A DNA stretch of 64,000 bases from Apoda limacodes (taxonomy: Eukaryota > Arthropoda > Insecta > Lepidoptera > Limacodidae). Of the stretch, positions 11,601 through 26,600 are shown one piece after another. The translations under genes were made by a program, and so were the position numbers. How positions within the stretch are numbered: position 1 is the stretch's first letter; every line of letters begins with the position of its first letter. The DNA is taken from assembly GCA_946406115.1 (NCBI GenBank), contig OX291553.1, positions 11,475,001-11,539,000 of the forward strand, written 5' to 3'. The notes beneath the pieces were generated by a model. The model ran no database searches, was not told the origin of the DNA, and was given only the letters and a program-made list of their open reading frames with translations.

Positions 11601-14600
11601 TAACAGAAACGTTTCTACATTGACCCTTTAAATGAATCAGATGAAATCTACAAAATACCAATTACATATACAACAGCAATGAATCCAGATTTTAATAACA
11701 CTAAACCTGCCTTTATAATGGACGAGAAAACACACGAGCTTAAGGTGGACAATATTAGTGAAGATCATAGTTGGGTTATATTCAATGTACAAGAAACTGG
11801 TAAGAGTTTTACTATTAAACCAGAAATATATCTAATAAATGAAGCAAAAGTAAATAAAAAACTGAATTGTGCTTTTTGAAATAAAAGATGTTTTACCCTC
11901 CCTAAATTCGGTTATCGATGTATTATTTAAACGTTAAGATCACAATTATAGAAAAAAACCGACTCACACTTGACGTTTCCAAGTACCCTATGTCCTTCCC
12001 CGGGACTCAAGAACTATCTCCATGCAAAATTTCATCTTAATAGGTACAGCGGTTTAAGCGTGAAGAGGTAACAGACAGACAGAGTTACTTCCGCATTTAC
12101 AATATTTATATGGATTTATTGTCTTAAGATAGACCCCAATATCTATAAGAACGAAAAAAGCATCTATCAAAGTTAAAGATTTCTTATTATCATGTCTAAA
12201 GAAACTCATAAACCCATTTTTCATGATAAGCACAAAGTACCTATTCCAATCTTAATCCATCTCTTTGTTTCAAAGAACAGTACTGACTTGTGTATATTGC
12301 ATTGTTATTGATTTAAACTTATGCTTTATGTAATCGCTTCAATATGTTAAGCTGATAGATTCTATCAGAGAGCCGCTTCCTTTATTCTTAAATTTAATGT
12401 GTATTTTTTGGCAGGATTTTATAGAGTTAATTATGATGAACACTCATGGCAAATCATCGCAAGTGCATTGAAAAGTGATCAACGTGAAATAATCCACAAT
12501 CTAAATCGAGCGAAGGTAATAATTATAATAATATTTTTGGACAATACACACAGAGCTAGGGTTGCTAACTTTTTTTCAATGAAATAAAGTATATTTGGAT
12601 TTAACAAGGGTAAATAAATAAAGAGTACACATTCAGATAAAGAGTAGGTATAATATTCATTTAAAGTTTTGAAATAGATTTATTTTTTACTTTTAGTCAT
12701 AGGTGTTATGGCGATTTTTGGATGCATTTTATGATGGAAGTAAGCCGCTTTGCACAGTGATAGTAGATACCAAAATAAACGTTTTTGCCAGCAGCGCCCA
12801 TAGTTTCATCCCTTTAGGAAGAGATGGCGCCACTTTCCAAAATAAAACTTTAAAAAATTCTACAAGCCTGACGGATGCACGGATTTTCATGATTTATATG
12901 TCAATAGATAGATAATTCTTTATTTTATTAAAAAAAAATGGTCGAAAATCCTAATTTTTGAATATTTTTTTTCAAAATTTCCGGTTTTCACTTAATTGCA
13001 TAAAAAAAATTTATGAATAGGGTATTTTTTTATTGCTCACATTATTAAGATGTTAATAATGCGTTTGATAAAAAAAACTGCATGTTAGTATCTAAAATAA
13101 TTATGAAAATATTTAAGATTCCGTGCTCGCGGGTGATGTTGGTGGGAATATTGCTATTGCTTCCGAGCGCGCCGTTCTGCCAAAAAAAAAACATATACAA
13201 TAAACGGCTACACGGATTTTCATACCCAAACGTTATTTTATGTATAATATATTATATATTTTTTTTGTAATATATGAAAATAAAATAATATCATAGAAAT
13301 ATATTAAAGTAAAATACTTTTGTGGAAACATAGTAGAAAAATATGTCCATTTTAGTTAAGGAATGCCTAAACTGATTAATTATTTTTATATTTTAGATAA
13401 ATGTATTTCAAAATCAAAAAAAAAACCGCATCGAAATCACTTAATTAGTTTTTAAAATACGTGTTGCAGAAGTTATTAAAAGTCATATTTCATTTTGTAT
13501 ATAGATTTTTTGGTTACTTACTTTAAAACGTGTACTTGTAAAACTTGTAATAATTAGTAATGTTTACTTATTATTAATATTAACAATAATAGTACATTTT
13601 TTTTTTTAATTTATATTTTTTTCTTTATAGAATAAGTTATTATTTTAGCGTACTCTATAAGTGTTTTAGATTATAAGGTTCACCAACATAAAATAGAGTC
13701 CAATACTCTATCTAAGAGTATGGTTGGCAACCCTACTCACGGACCGTCTGGTAATAAACTAAACTTGTGCTATGGATACCAGACAACGGATACAAATACA
13801 TATATAGGTATATATACATATATAGGTTCTTCAAGAAACAAGTTATTGGATTTTTGAAGGGTCGGCAACGCGTGAGTGATACTTCTGGTGTTGCAAGTGT
13901 CCATAGGCCACGGTGACCGCTTACCATCAGGCGGACCGTGTGTTTGTTGGGCACCTTAGTGGTATAAAAAATATACTTTTTTTTGTAAATACATACATAT
14001 TATAAATAGACAACACCCACATATTATAAATAGACAGGCAGCAGGCATTCCTACAGGCAGAGCTCAGTGGGTAATGACAAATAAAGCATTTTAATTTTCC
14101 TCATGTCTCAAAAAACCTAGGTCTCAGCAAATTAGGATCGTGAGTTAATGTTTGCTTGAATACACGAATTTGACAAACAAGTTATCAGTTCAAACGAATT
14201 TGTCAGACGAGTTATCCGTTCAAACGAGAAATGGATTTGTCTTGCATTGACTTTTGCAGCACATATCCTTGTTAAGTTAAAACCCCTACAAGCTTAAAAT
14301 TTTATTCTTTGAATGCATCTAATGGACGTATTACATCTAATAGAATGCAAAAACAACAAACGACATATTTTGACGTTACCAATATTGCAAGTTAATTTAT
14401 TTGTTAAGCGTGAATTAGGAAGCTACTAAACCATGTTTTTACTATAATGCCACATTACTCTAGAATATTGCTTATATTAATTCTAGATTGATACAAGCTA
14501 TGTTTAAAAAAGTACATGCCTATTTGTGATTATAAATTGCTGCTATTATTTTTCTAAATTATATGTAAGACAGAGGTTATTAAGTTTGGTGTAGCACACT

Positions 14601-17600
14601 ACCTCTTATACTGGAAACTAACACCTTATTTTTAAAATTTGAGGCTCTTTTAAGGTCTGAGTTTCAATGTTGCAGTTTTGCATCTACAATTAGTTTTTCT
14701 GTTAGAATCTGATAATATATTTAATCATTCTCATAATTAATTATAGCATCTCATATTTTAACTAACAATATCTCAACGCATGTATTTATAACATAAATAA
14801 AAACCTTTGGCACATTTCTAGATTCAGTTCCCGTTTAACGAGAACGTTTTTGTTTTGCAGATTGTGAACGATTTGTTTTCGTTCTATTACGCAGACGAAG
14901 TTAATTTTGACCTACTACAGGATGTTCTGGAGTTTCTTAAGGACGAAACCGATAACTCTGTTTGGTTCGCAGCTATTAATGGTTTTAAAAAACTGAGTAA
15001 CTCTTATTTTGGGTCAGATGTTTTGAACGATATAGAGGTAAAAGTAGTTTAAATATTTAGGGTTTCATTTTAATATTTATAAAGACCTTTACATACGTAG
15101 CTATGATATATATCAATATGTCAATATGTTTTCATAATACTGAAATATATTTATAGCTGCGTGTGTGGTTATTTAAAATTTAATACAGAAAATATCGTTA
15201 TATGCCTTTCTATAGTTTTTATATCCTATAATATGAAGTATAGTAGAGAATAGGTGTGGGCATAGAAATCTCAGCACAAAGGAGTGGAAATGGTTTTTGA
15301 CAATTTCCAAAAATTTCGTGACCAAAGACCACAGATAACTTAAGATTAACATAATTCATGGTTTCCTGGAATAGCACGTTCATTATTATGTATCATATTA
15401 AATTCCAAGCTTAAAGTAAATACCTACCAAATAACATATCTAAAAACTTTTCTTAATGAACGTAATATCTAATAATAATATTAAGTTTGGATATTACATA
15501 CAGTTCCATCTGATCCCAAACAAAGCAAAGCTTGTGGGTACTATGGATACCAGATAATGGATAATGTATACACTTTTACATTATCCATTATCTGTAATGG
15601 TGTATAAAATCTTTCAATAAGTGAATTTAAATCTTTTTTCAAACAACTACTTGGTAAAAAAGCATATGTACTACAATATTTCAGACTATGTAAATGATAA
15701 AAATCCATGGGACTGAAGATGCTCAATTACAGGATGCATAGGTAAACCAAATTAAGATGGAAATAATATAAAATTGCACGGCTTAAATTTTTTTTTAAAC
15801 ATTGTATTCGTAGTTTTTTAAAAAAAAGAGTAACTATCGAGTTTCCTGCCGGATTCTTCTCGTCAGAAATCAACAACATTGTGAACCGGATTTCAAAATA
15901 TATTATTTCATAACTTTGACGATTCAAAAGTGATTTTAAATCGTCAAAGAATAAATTTTGACTTTGACTTTGATACAAATACACACATATATATATAGAT
16001 ATATATATATATTGTAAATAAATAGAAAGATATATATATATATATATATTGTAAATAAATAGAAAGATAGATATATACTTTATTGTACACCAAAAATGGA
16101 TTATGAAAAAATAAAATTTGGAACTAAACTTTATGTACACAGTCAGGCGGTCTTCTCGCTTCCGGTTCAGGCGGCTTAGGCTGTGCGTTCATGATTCAGT
16201 AAGGGTATTTGATGTTATAAATACAGACGTAATGGTTAGTAGCAAACAAATACACGCTGTTGTACATGTACATGCAAATGTTGGCACTATGTCTCTATTG
16301 TCAAATACTTTTAGACACGGAACACTAATCACGCTAGATCCTATATCAAACCATAACAGAATACTTATATCAATGTTATTTGACACATTCTTAACCTCTT
16401 TTACGTATCAGTATCGTCTGATATATATCTCTTACATGTTTCGATAATCTTATCTAACGTGAAGATCCTACTGAGCAAATATTACATACATCTTGGTCTT
16501 GAGATTCGCTTATCTATGTTGCTGATGATGTGGCAATATTTTTTAACCATAACATAATATATCTGCACTTGCATTACATAGCTTCTTTTTATAATCTTCT
16601 TAGGGACATCTTCATATATATTTTTTACACCTGCACATGATGAACTTATTAGCATTATAGCATTTACTATAAATGGTTGCGCGAGGGCTATTTGGGCTAA
16701 AGTCCATCACGGGGCCCAGTGCGGATTGTGGACTGGATTGGCCTTAGATGGATTTGATGGATTGAATGAATTTCTGATTTCATTTAATGAATTTGAATGG
16801 ATTGTATGGACTTCACATACGGTTTTTTGATATACGCAGTTTTCCGCACGATGTTTTTCTTCACTGAAAAGTCACTAGTGTGGACTAACAATGCACTTGA
16901 GAATTAAAAAAAAAAACTAATTGACGCACACCGGGTTTGAACTTGTAAATATCGAAAGGAATAGGTCACCTCCGATCAAATATAAGACTATAAGACATTT
17001 GTTATACCAAAATGAAAATCGACTACAAAATTTTAACTATTTCAGGCTTATATCCTAACAGTGATGGAGAATATCATTAACAACTTGGGTTACAGTGTTC
17101 GGCCGGAAGATAGTTTTGAGACACTTAGAAACCGAATGCAAGTCCTAGATTTAGCTTGTAAACTGGGACACCAGGGGTGCATCAACAACATGGTAGATTC
17201 ATTTAAGAACTTTATAGACAATGGAGAAGAGTAAGTAATTTGCATTAAGAGATTATAATGTAAAATATCACATCTTTGAAATAACTATGCTTGTAATAGT
17301 CCGTCTGTCTACTACTAACGATGTTTTCCGTTTTTTAGAGTTTAGGCTAGACAACAAGGAACCCTAATAGTTTCGCCATGTTCGACCGTCTGACATCTGT
17401 CTGTCCGCAGCTTAGCTCAGACACCATTACCTACTAGTAGAAAACTGGAACTTGGCATAGGTATAGATATTAATTAGGCCGACAAAGTGGTCAAATAAAA
17501 TTAAAAAAAAATAATCTTAGGGTACTTTCCCTACACGTAGAGTAGGGATGAAATTTTTTTTCTCGTCTACCCACTAATGTAGGGTGTCGTTAGATATGCC

Positions 17601-20600
17601 GTTCAAAAAGATTGTAGGTGTGTCAAACCATTCTTCGAATCAGCGATGCGTTTGCGAAATATTAAGATTTAAAGTAAAAAAAATTGTTAGCACCCAGTGT
17701 CCCCCCCAAATAAACCAAATGGCTGTTCTTGGGTGTCTGAAAAAAATCATGGGATTGGGTATATACCAAAAAAGGAAAACTATCATAGCCAAGTAGGCTT
17801 TACAAAGAGTATCTAGCTATTTATTAAGCGAAACAGTAACACACATTCAAGGTTAAGCAACGTCGGTCTTGGTCAGTAATTGTATGGTTGACCGCTTAGC
17901 TCAGCGGCACACTTTTTGTTTTTGTTTGTGTTTGTGATTTTAAATTACGTAAATGGTAGTTGGTACGGAACTCTCAGTGCGCAAGTCCGACTCGCACTTG
18001 GCCTGCTTTTATGTAGTAAATTAAAATATAGGACAAAAAACCAGTTACAAATTCTATATTTTGAAACTTAGCTGTAGGGAATAATAGGACATTATGATAC
18101 AAGTGAGTTATTAGGCTGCTCATTACAGACAGGGCTGTGAGTTGCAGACCAAGCCAAAGATGAGAGCTTAATTCAGCCGAGTGTGTATTGAGCAACGCTC
18201 ACGAGTGTCATACGACTATTCAACACACTTGAAGGACAATACATACTTAGGTTTTTTTAGGTTTAAGATATATATTTCTAATAAAGAATTTACTAACATG
18301 AGAATTTATGTAATATACATAATGAATAGTGAGCGTACAGTATTAAATTCTATGTTATGAGTTAAGCAAATTAATATCTTTTGAGTTTAAATACTTATAT
18401 TAGTGTTAGAATGTTGTAAAACTTTGATATTTAATGGAATTAATAGTTTTCATAATTTTTTAACAAACACGTTGTTGGGTTTATTTTTCTAAAAATAGGA
18501 ACTTCGTTTATAGGCATAATTTCTTCTTGCTAAAAATAAAAAAAAAAACTGTAAAGTATATTACACTTGTGTGATAATTGTTGTTACTGCACAAGTGCTT
18601 AATGGACACTATTAAAAAGCTGAAAAGGGTGCAGTAAATGTTATTTTGTAAACGAGTGTGTGCAAGATTTTAGCATAAATACAGACACAGACACAGAAAG
18701 AGTATTTGGGTGTTATTTTGCTAACTAGGCAATGCTGATTAATATATATTTAATACGATAATATTTAAAGTTAAATACTAGTGATAAATATTCAATAACA
18801 TAATTATTTCTAGTTTTAAAATGCATATAACATTATTACAGAATATCACCTAGTTTGAGACCGGTGACCTACTGCCATGGACTACGTTACGGCGATGCCG
18901 ATGATTACGACATTCTCTGGAGCCGGATGAAAACCCACAATGTTGCTAACGAAGCTTGGGTTATTGCTGACATCTTAGGGTGCACTACAGACTCCGAGAA
19001 ACTTAAAAGGTGAGTGTCATAACTCATAATTTTTTGTGTGTCAGAGAGAAGGTACAAAAGTGAATTCTAATATATAGCACAAGTTTCAATTTAGATTTTA
19101 GTTTAATTCGTTTTTGATGTGAAACATCTATTGGCGCACCTTGGCAGTAAAATTGAAACGTATGCCGTGACGACTCAGTTGCGTGTGTGCGTGAGTATAC
19201 TATCTAGTACACTCCGTTGCTTCTATGTATGAGCTGTTTACTATTGTCGCGTTTTGTTGACCAACATTATGCACATTATGCGTTGAATGTTAATAATCCA
19301 ACCAAAGAGAATAGGCCAAGATTAGTACAGTATGTCATACAACATTTATGTCTTTTTAACTTGGCTGGATTATGAAATAAAACGCATTGAAGCAGTGAAC
19401 AGAACGCACCTTTTATCTATCCGACTATAGTATATTCGTCAATGTTTCACATGTACCGGGCGACCCGTGACAGCCAACTATTTATTTAATATCGATTTTA
19501 AATATTGCTGAAATATATTTTCTCGTTTTAATTTAAAATGGATATTATAATATATATTTTAAATGTAAAATTTTCAGTTACCTAGTATCTATGACTGAAG
19601 AGGATAGTCCGATAAGGACTCAAGACATAACTGTTCCTCTGACAAGTATTCTTGCAAATTATAGCAATCTACCTGTTGTATTGGAAGAATTACAAGACAA
19701 CTATAGCACTTGGAACGACATGTAAGTTTAATGTTTACCGTGTGAAGATTTAATCAGCTATTTACAATTATGTGGACATGACATCACACACTTCGCTATC
19801 TACTACTACACTACTACTACTACAGAAAACAATATTATTTCTGTATAGCTTCTGCCTTTTTCGAAAAAAATAATAATTTACCGTGATAAAATGCAGACTA
19901 TGTCCTTCTTCGTTCAGCAATCTTTCAGCCAGATCAGCTCAATCTTTGGTTGCTTTGAAGTGACGCTAAGGTTTGTGTTTTTTATTTATTTATCTGTGCT
20001 TAATTTGAGCTTAATTGGATGCTCCGTTGCGACGTGAAGGACGGACAAACAAACAAACTCACAATTCAAAAACGTTTTTCTTATAAAATTTACTATATAC
20101 TTTTCAGCTACCCTTCGATGGATACTGTTTTATCAACTGTTGCTGGCGCGTTGCACACAGAAACCGAGATAAATGATGTAAGTGAATGTTAATAACAGCA
20201 CGATAACATCACGGTGTTTGGATACACACACTCATATCATAATGCATTAAAACTCCTCTTCTTACCAACAAATACAAGGGAGCGTGACAGGGTGGTAAGC
20301 CCATCGCCGCAATAATGCAGTGTATGTCGTTATGTACCAAATTTGGGGTAATAAATCGTAAAATGAAAGACCTGAGACAGAATTATTAAGCATATTATTT
20401 AAATGTATATATGATTGGTTGGAAGAAGGTGATTGGTTCTGCGGGGCAGGGATGAGCCCATCACTGCAACATAGCTTCGTTACATATGTTACCTACTTCG
20501 TAAATTACCAGCTTTTAAGTAGAATAAAAGGGACAATATAATATAGCCCGATTGCCAGCTTCTGACGAATTGTAAGAAGTAAGTCAGGATTGGGCAGAAT

Positions 20601-23600
20601 ATGCGACGATCGATAAATGTAACGAATGTAAAAATGTATGTTTATAATGTAAAAATTTAAACACTTTCGCAAATTTAGTTTCTGCTGAGACATAGTAAAC
20701 AAAGTAACAAAGCGTCACGGTTTTATTCCTTTGGTCCAGAAATAGCTGTTTACATAAATGGGGTTAAAAACTTTTGTTTGGTGTCACCTCTACTGACTGT
20801 ATGCGGACTGTGGGTGGTGTTTGATGTAGGATCATTTGGGTCACTGTGTCGACAACCATCCGACACCGACACTGTGTGTTGGCGACAAGGGCGTTCAAGG
20901 ATTTCGGAATTTGGCAAACAGTATAGTTTAAAAATTATTAGTCATTGAATAGAGTACAAATAAATGACATCGTCGAACTTGGCCTATGACTAGCCAATTT
21001 TAAGCAGATTTCTGATTTAAATATTACTATGTACGTATTATTGTATGGTTATATAGGAGTATTGTTATCATTGAGGCATCGCACTTGCCGCTGCTGTCAC
21101 AAACAAATGCGGTGAATGCGCCGCATCCTATATGATACTGGCTGGTATACGTTTGGCACGTAACGTAGTTACTAGTTTTTTATCTGCGACGTTTGTTTAT
21201 GTCAAGAAGCTTATTAGTAGAGAAGCCAGGCAGTCGAGACCGAAGTCCCGTCGGACCGAAGAGTCCTCTACTGACAACCGGTATCATTGGGTTCGGCATG
21301 ATGTCTTGGACAAGAAAAGATCGGTTGTCGCGTTCTAAAGTGGTGGAGGTGGGAGGGAGGCGAGGGTAAAGATGCGGAAACCGGCTATCGGGGTTTGGTT
21401 AATTTCTCAACAGCCATTTATCCGATTTCAACAAATAAGGTGGCATACGATAGGTGATAAAATGCTTAACATAACATGTCTTACAATGGTTTCTGCATAT
21501 ACCTTACTTTATTAAATATTTAGAAAAAAAACCGAATACTTGACAAAAAACTTTTTTAATTTTATTGAATTGAAGCAGTAAATTACATTAAATTAAAAAG
21601 TAATGTATGACTAAAAATTGGTTTTTATTTTTTTAAATTTGGTTTAAAATGATAAAACTGTGACTGAATTTATACATTAGGGTGACGTGCCTTGTGCTGC
21701 GCATTATCCTATAGTGGGTTTTATTTTCTAGATTATTTAACAAGACTAATTTCATATTAGTAATATAATTTATTTCTATTATCAATTATATAAATAAATA
21801 AAATATTAAGTATAAAATATAAGGAAAAAATAATATGTCATATTATCATTTACGTTTTACAAATATTTTGAATAACAAAGCTCTGTACCTAGTTAATGTT
21901 AATCTTATATTTTTTCAACTTCATATTACAAATAAAACAATACATCCTTAAACTAGGTTATAACATAATAAACATTGTTTTAGTTTAAAAAAATGTCATA
22001 AATGTCTCCCAATTTATAAAGTTCTAATTCTACCAAACATTTTTATCATCAATGTATTTATCAACTTTTTAATAGCTATTTTGCATTAAACTATCTTTGT
22101 CATATATTTTTATTTAATTTAATTTATTTGGAGCTAAATTAATTACACGTTTTGGAATTTTATTGTAGGAATATAAACTTTGTATTGGAAAAGAGCTAGG
22201 TAAGTACTTACTTTCTTAAGACAACATTTGGAACTATCAACTTATGCTTATACCTTGTATTCACACTGTGTAGGTCACTATTTTAAGCAAATAAATGCCA
22301 AATTTTAGCGTATATACATTATACAAGTGTAGATATATTGGCAAGGAACAGTTAAAATATCAGTTCCCCTAAATAGTTCCCTAAGAGAATGTCCCAATTT
22401 ATAGATTGACAGTAAGAGGTTGGTGCTCTCCTACTTCTAAAGTACAACTGAAATAGAAAATCTCATGATAGGATTGCAAGTGGTCAGTATTTCGATGAAG
22501 GTTCGTGCTCACGACTTTGGCTTCAGAAAAACCTCCAGAAGTCAGTAGTTCGTAATTGGCGTCAACAAACAAAGCTAGAACAAGTTTTGAAAGATGCCAT
22601 TTTAAACTGATCAAATAGGACAAAATTACTTCGACATTCCATTTTATTGGAATCCTAAGTTAAATAATGCTCGTTAGAATACGTCACTGAAATCATCAAA
22701 AGTCTTTGTGCTTTTTTGTTTCCCAATAGCTTGTATTAAAACAAATCCATGTAAAGTTTACACAAGGCAAACGCCACCTTGAATTGCTGGATACCATTTT
22801 CTGTTGCTTTTCTGACATTTGCGCTGTCTTCAGACTTGCAAATAAGGCAAGGATTCCAGTTTATTCCGGCCTTTTCTTTTCGCTTAGGTAAACTAACCGG
22901 CCCGACAGCACCTAACTCCATGGTAACTTGCTGTTTGGTAAAGATTATGCGGTCGGTCCGGCGTAGCAATAGCGGCGTAGGTTCGTTCTTTGCATACTCT
23001 GTGCACTAGTCGTCGTCATATATTCTGTGCGCAACGTCGCGGCGTATTTAATTGTTTTGATTATAATAATATTATATATAATAGTTAAGTTCAGTTGGCG
23101 TGAAAACATCTACACATACACAAACTACACAGACAATACACCACAAATTACTCAAACCGTGAAAATAATATCGCCAAAATTTGGGTAAGTCCACAATTTT
23201 CTTAAGACCTACGTTGGCCTAGTTTTTACGATCCACTTGCTAACTGCTATATACATAGGGATGTAACCTAAAGTGTGGAATAAGTATGTATTATTTATTA
23301 AGTTTCTAATACAACCAAATAAAACTAGTAAGGCACATACACAACCACTACGGTGCACAGACAGAGCGAGAGACGTCGTCGTTGAGCTGGCCATTCGGCC
23401 AATCTCCGTCTCGGTCGTCGCGAGCTCGCCCGTGATATCGGTGATAACTTTGTTATTTTCTGACCGAATTTCAAAATTGAAAAAAAAAACAGCAAGCTAA
23501 TAAATGTGACAATTTTATAGTTTTTGGTTTTAAACCTGTCATTTTCATTTACTGTTTCAATTCAACAAACTAAAAATATTTTGGTTGGAAATTTCTTTTT

Positions 23601-26600
23601 GTTCTAAATATTAAATAAACTATGGTTTTTACAGAAATTATTGTAGTTCATGTTATGTTAAAAATTTTATCACCTTTGATATGACACCTTATTTGATGAA
23701 ATCGGGTAAGTGGTTATTGAGAAATTAACCAAACCCTTATACCCGGTTTCTGCGTATTTTCTCTGCCTCCCTCCCCCCTCTACCACTTTAGAAAGCGACA
23801 ACCGGTCTATTCTTTTTCAGGAGATCATGCCGAACACAATGATACCAGTTGTTGGTAGAGGACTCTTGAGTCCGACGGGAATCGTTATTTGACGACTTTT
23901 TTAAAAGCGGCTTTTCTACTATATATATGGATGTGTCTATGTGCCATCATCACACATCTATATGTGTTATCTTAATGATTGTTATGGGCGTTTAAAGGCT
24001 GCGGCCTAAGTATAATTAACTAGCTTTATCCCACGGATCCACCGATATTCCGTTAAATCTGGTGCATTAAAATATACAAGGAATGTCTCATAAAGATAGA
24101 GAAATTGAATTGTTCATAAACTGCCAAAAGATTGAAATTTTATGTATCACAGAACACTGGCTGTGTAGCCATCAGTTCATGTTCAATTACACTAATCACC
24201 AGATAGAAAGTTCGTTCAGCCGAGTTAATGCAATTCATAGTGGCTCTTTAATTTTAGTTAATAAACAGTTAAGAATAGTCTCGGGGTAGCCTTATTCCCT
24301 AGAGACCGCGTCCCCAGGTGGCGGGTAGGGGAATGCTCTCCCGGACAAGCAATGGCTGGCCTGAAAGGGTAGGAGAGCAATCAAATTCCTCCCACAGGGA
24401 AACTCCAATATCGTAATGTAAGCTTCTCTGAAATATTTGAATACGAGGTTACTTCAAGTGCGCTTTTACTATAATTATTTTGTCTTAATGTTACCGATAA
24501 TTGGGATACAATTATTTAGGACTAGTTGTCCTACATAGACTTGAGCTGAGAAAGTGTCCAGAACCTTTTCCAATTTCATCTCAAAACATTAGGTGCTAGA
24601 TCAATACAAACCTCATAACTGTTTTATAGTTGCTTCTTTAATTATTCGATCACATAACAAATTATCTGTCAGGTTATATAATTAGGTACGTAAGTAACTA
24701 ATTTTAGAATTTTAACAATTTTGTTTTGCTGAATATCAGTGGGGTAAACGTAAAAAAACTAATTTATTTATTTGTCATTCACATGAACTGTCGCGGTTAA
24801 TTCCTAATAACAATTTAATATCAGTGAGCTAATTGCGTAAATTACTCTAAACATATTGTAGTTAAGGTTACGAAGGTCAGGGAGTAACGATAAGTCACGT
24901 ACATATATTATGTGTATAAAATCCAGTCGGAAAAGTCATTTTTTGCAGAAAAACCTGTAACAGGAATTTTTACTTTTTTTATGAAGCTAGTATTATTCAA
25001 CATAAACCCCCAAAAAATCAGTTTAACGGGGGCGTGAATTTTTGACAACTTGTTTTGACACTGTGCGTTTTACTACTGGTTATGAGTAAATAATTGGATA
25101 GGCATTTTGCATTACCATTTTTGGATTAAAAATCTACTTAACTATTGCATTCAATTTCCATAATGATAAACTAGTTAGTACAAACTAATGCAAATTGAGA
25201 ACTACACAAAACTGCTAAACGTTGTTACAAAACCAAGATTTTAATAGGTTATTTGGTCCAGAATTTACCCACACTGGTATTTTCAAGTTAAGAAGAAGAG
25301 TTTACATCTAAAATTTATTATCACTAGATTTTTCACGCGACTCCACCCGCCCTAAATTAGGATATCGGCGTGGAACTCTTTAATTATAGTAATAAAGTTT
25401 GCTGTAGCAAGCTGGTTTAGCTAGTTAGTTTTTCCCGCGGGAACTTTTAATTTTTTCGGGATAAAAAGCAGCCTATATCCTATTCCAGGACCTTAAATAT
25501 GTATCAAGTTCAATTTCGATTCGTCCAATGGTTGAAGCGTGATTGAATAACAAACATCCAAACTTTCACATTTATAATATTAATAATAAGATAGGATAAT
25601 CATGATATGTACCTATATCAATTTTATATAGAGGACAAAGTGTTGTATTAGCAGTACCTAACTAATGCATAATAATTATAGAATATATGAAATAAGATAA
25701 CTTTAAGGTTTTCAATATAATTTATAATTTTTAATATCGACAATATATTCTTTGCTAAAATAAGCACTAACATTATCACTAGAATAAATAAGTTTAGAGA
25801 TGAAACACATTTAGATCTTTAATAATAGAAATATATTATGATCAATTAGTTAATTGGCTGCAAGCCAAATCAGTTCCACACTTTAAAACCGAATTGGATT
25901 TTAAAATCTAAATCAAGTGATAGATATTGATAGTGATAGTGTGCGTTTGCTTCATCAAAAAAATATTTGCTATTGACATTCGACAAGGTAACTACTTATT
26001 TTATGGTTTTGAGTGGAAACCAAAATGGGAGATGTTGTGATTAAGGTGATTTTATATGTGATTGCGATTCTTTTAAAAATCTTCGACAGTCTGTTGTTTT
26101 TAAATAAATGTGAAACCAACATTTAGGCTGCACCTTAAAGTGCTAGCTTTAAATAAGGTTACTGGGATAGGATTTAAACGACAACTTCTCAATTATAGAA
26201 AAAAAAACGACTCATATTTGACATGTCCTTTCTCGGGACTCAAACAATCTCCGTGCTGAATTTCATCTTAAACTGTAGAGCGGTTTAGGCGTGAAGAGGT
26301 AACAGTTAGATAGACAGACAGAGTTACTTTTGCATTTAAAATATTAGTATGGACTTGTATGGATTTACTTTTAGTTGTACCAGAGTGGATAAATCGCACT
26401 TTGATATTTTTTTACTAATTGTTTGAATATCGTAAGGAAACTGCTCAAATAAACGATTCTAAATACAAACACAGAAACAAATGATTTATTAGGTACCTAC
26501 ACCACCCAACGGTCACATTTTGACAAAACAAGATTTTTTTTTTATCTAAAATTACATTACCCACCACAAATCAAACATTTCCTACAACAACCAACACTAT

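Larger units (their letters stand above)
15038..17045 (+). other. APN intron 9 with several repeats
   Basis: Contains a perfect hairpin (15551-15594), a LINE 3' end (15600-15975), TA-rich tandem repeats (15975-16080) and, at about 16670-16770, an inverted fragment of the repeat seen at 36195-36320. Overlapping open frames on both strands at 16118-16447 match nothing I recognise. Confidence 0.65.

Noticed and set aside
16118..16447. A host gene on either strand in APN intron 9
   Set aside because: The plus and minus frames overlap fully, neither shows a known motif, and there is no repeat or splice support.
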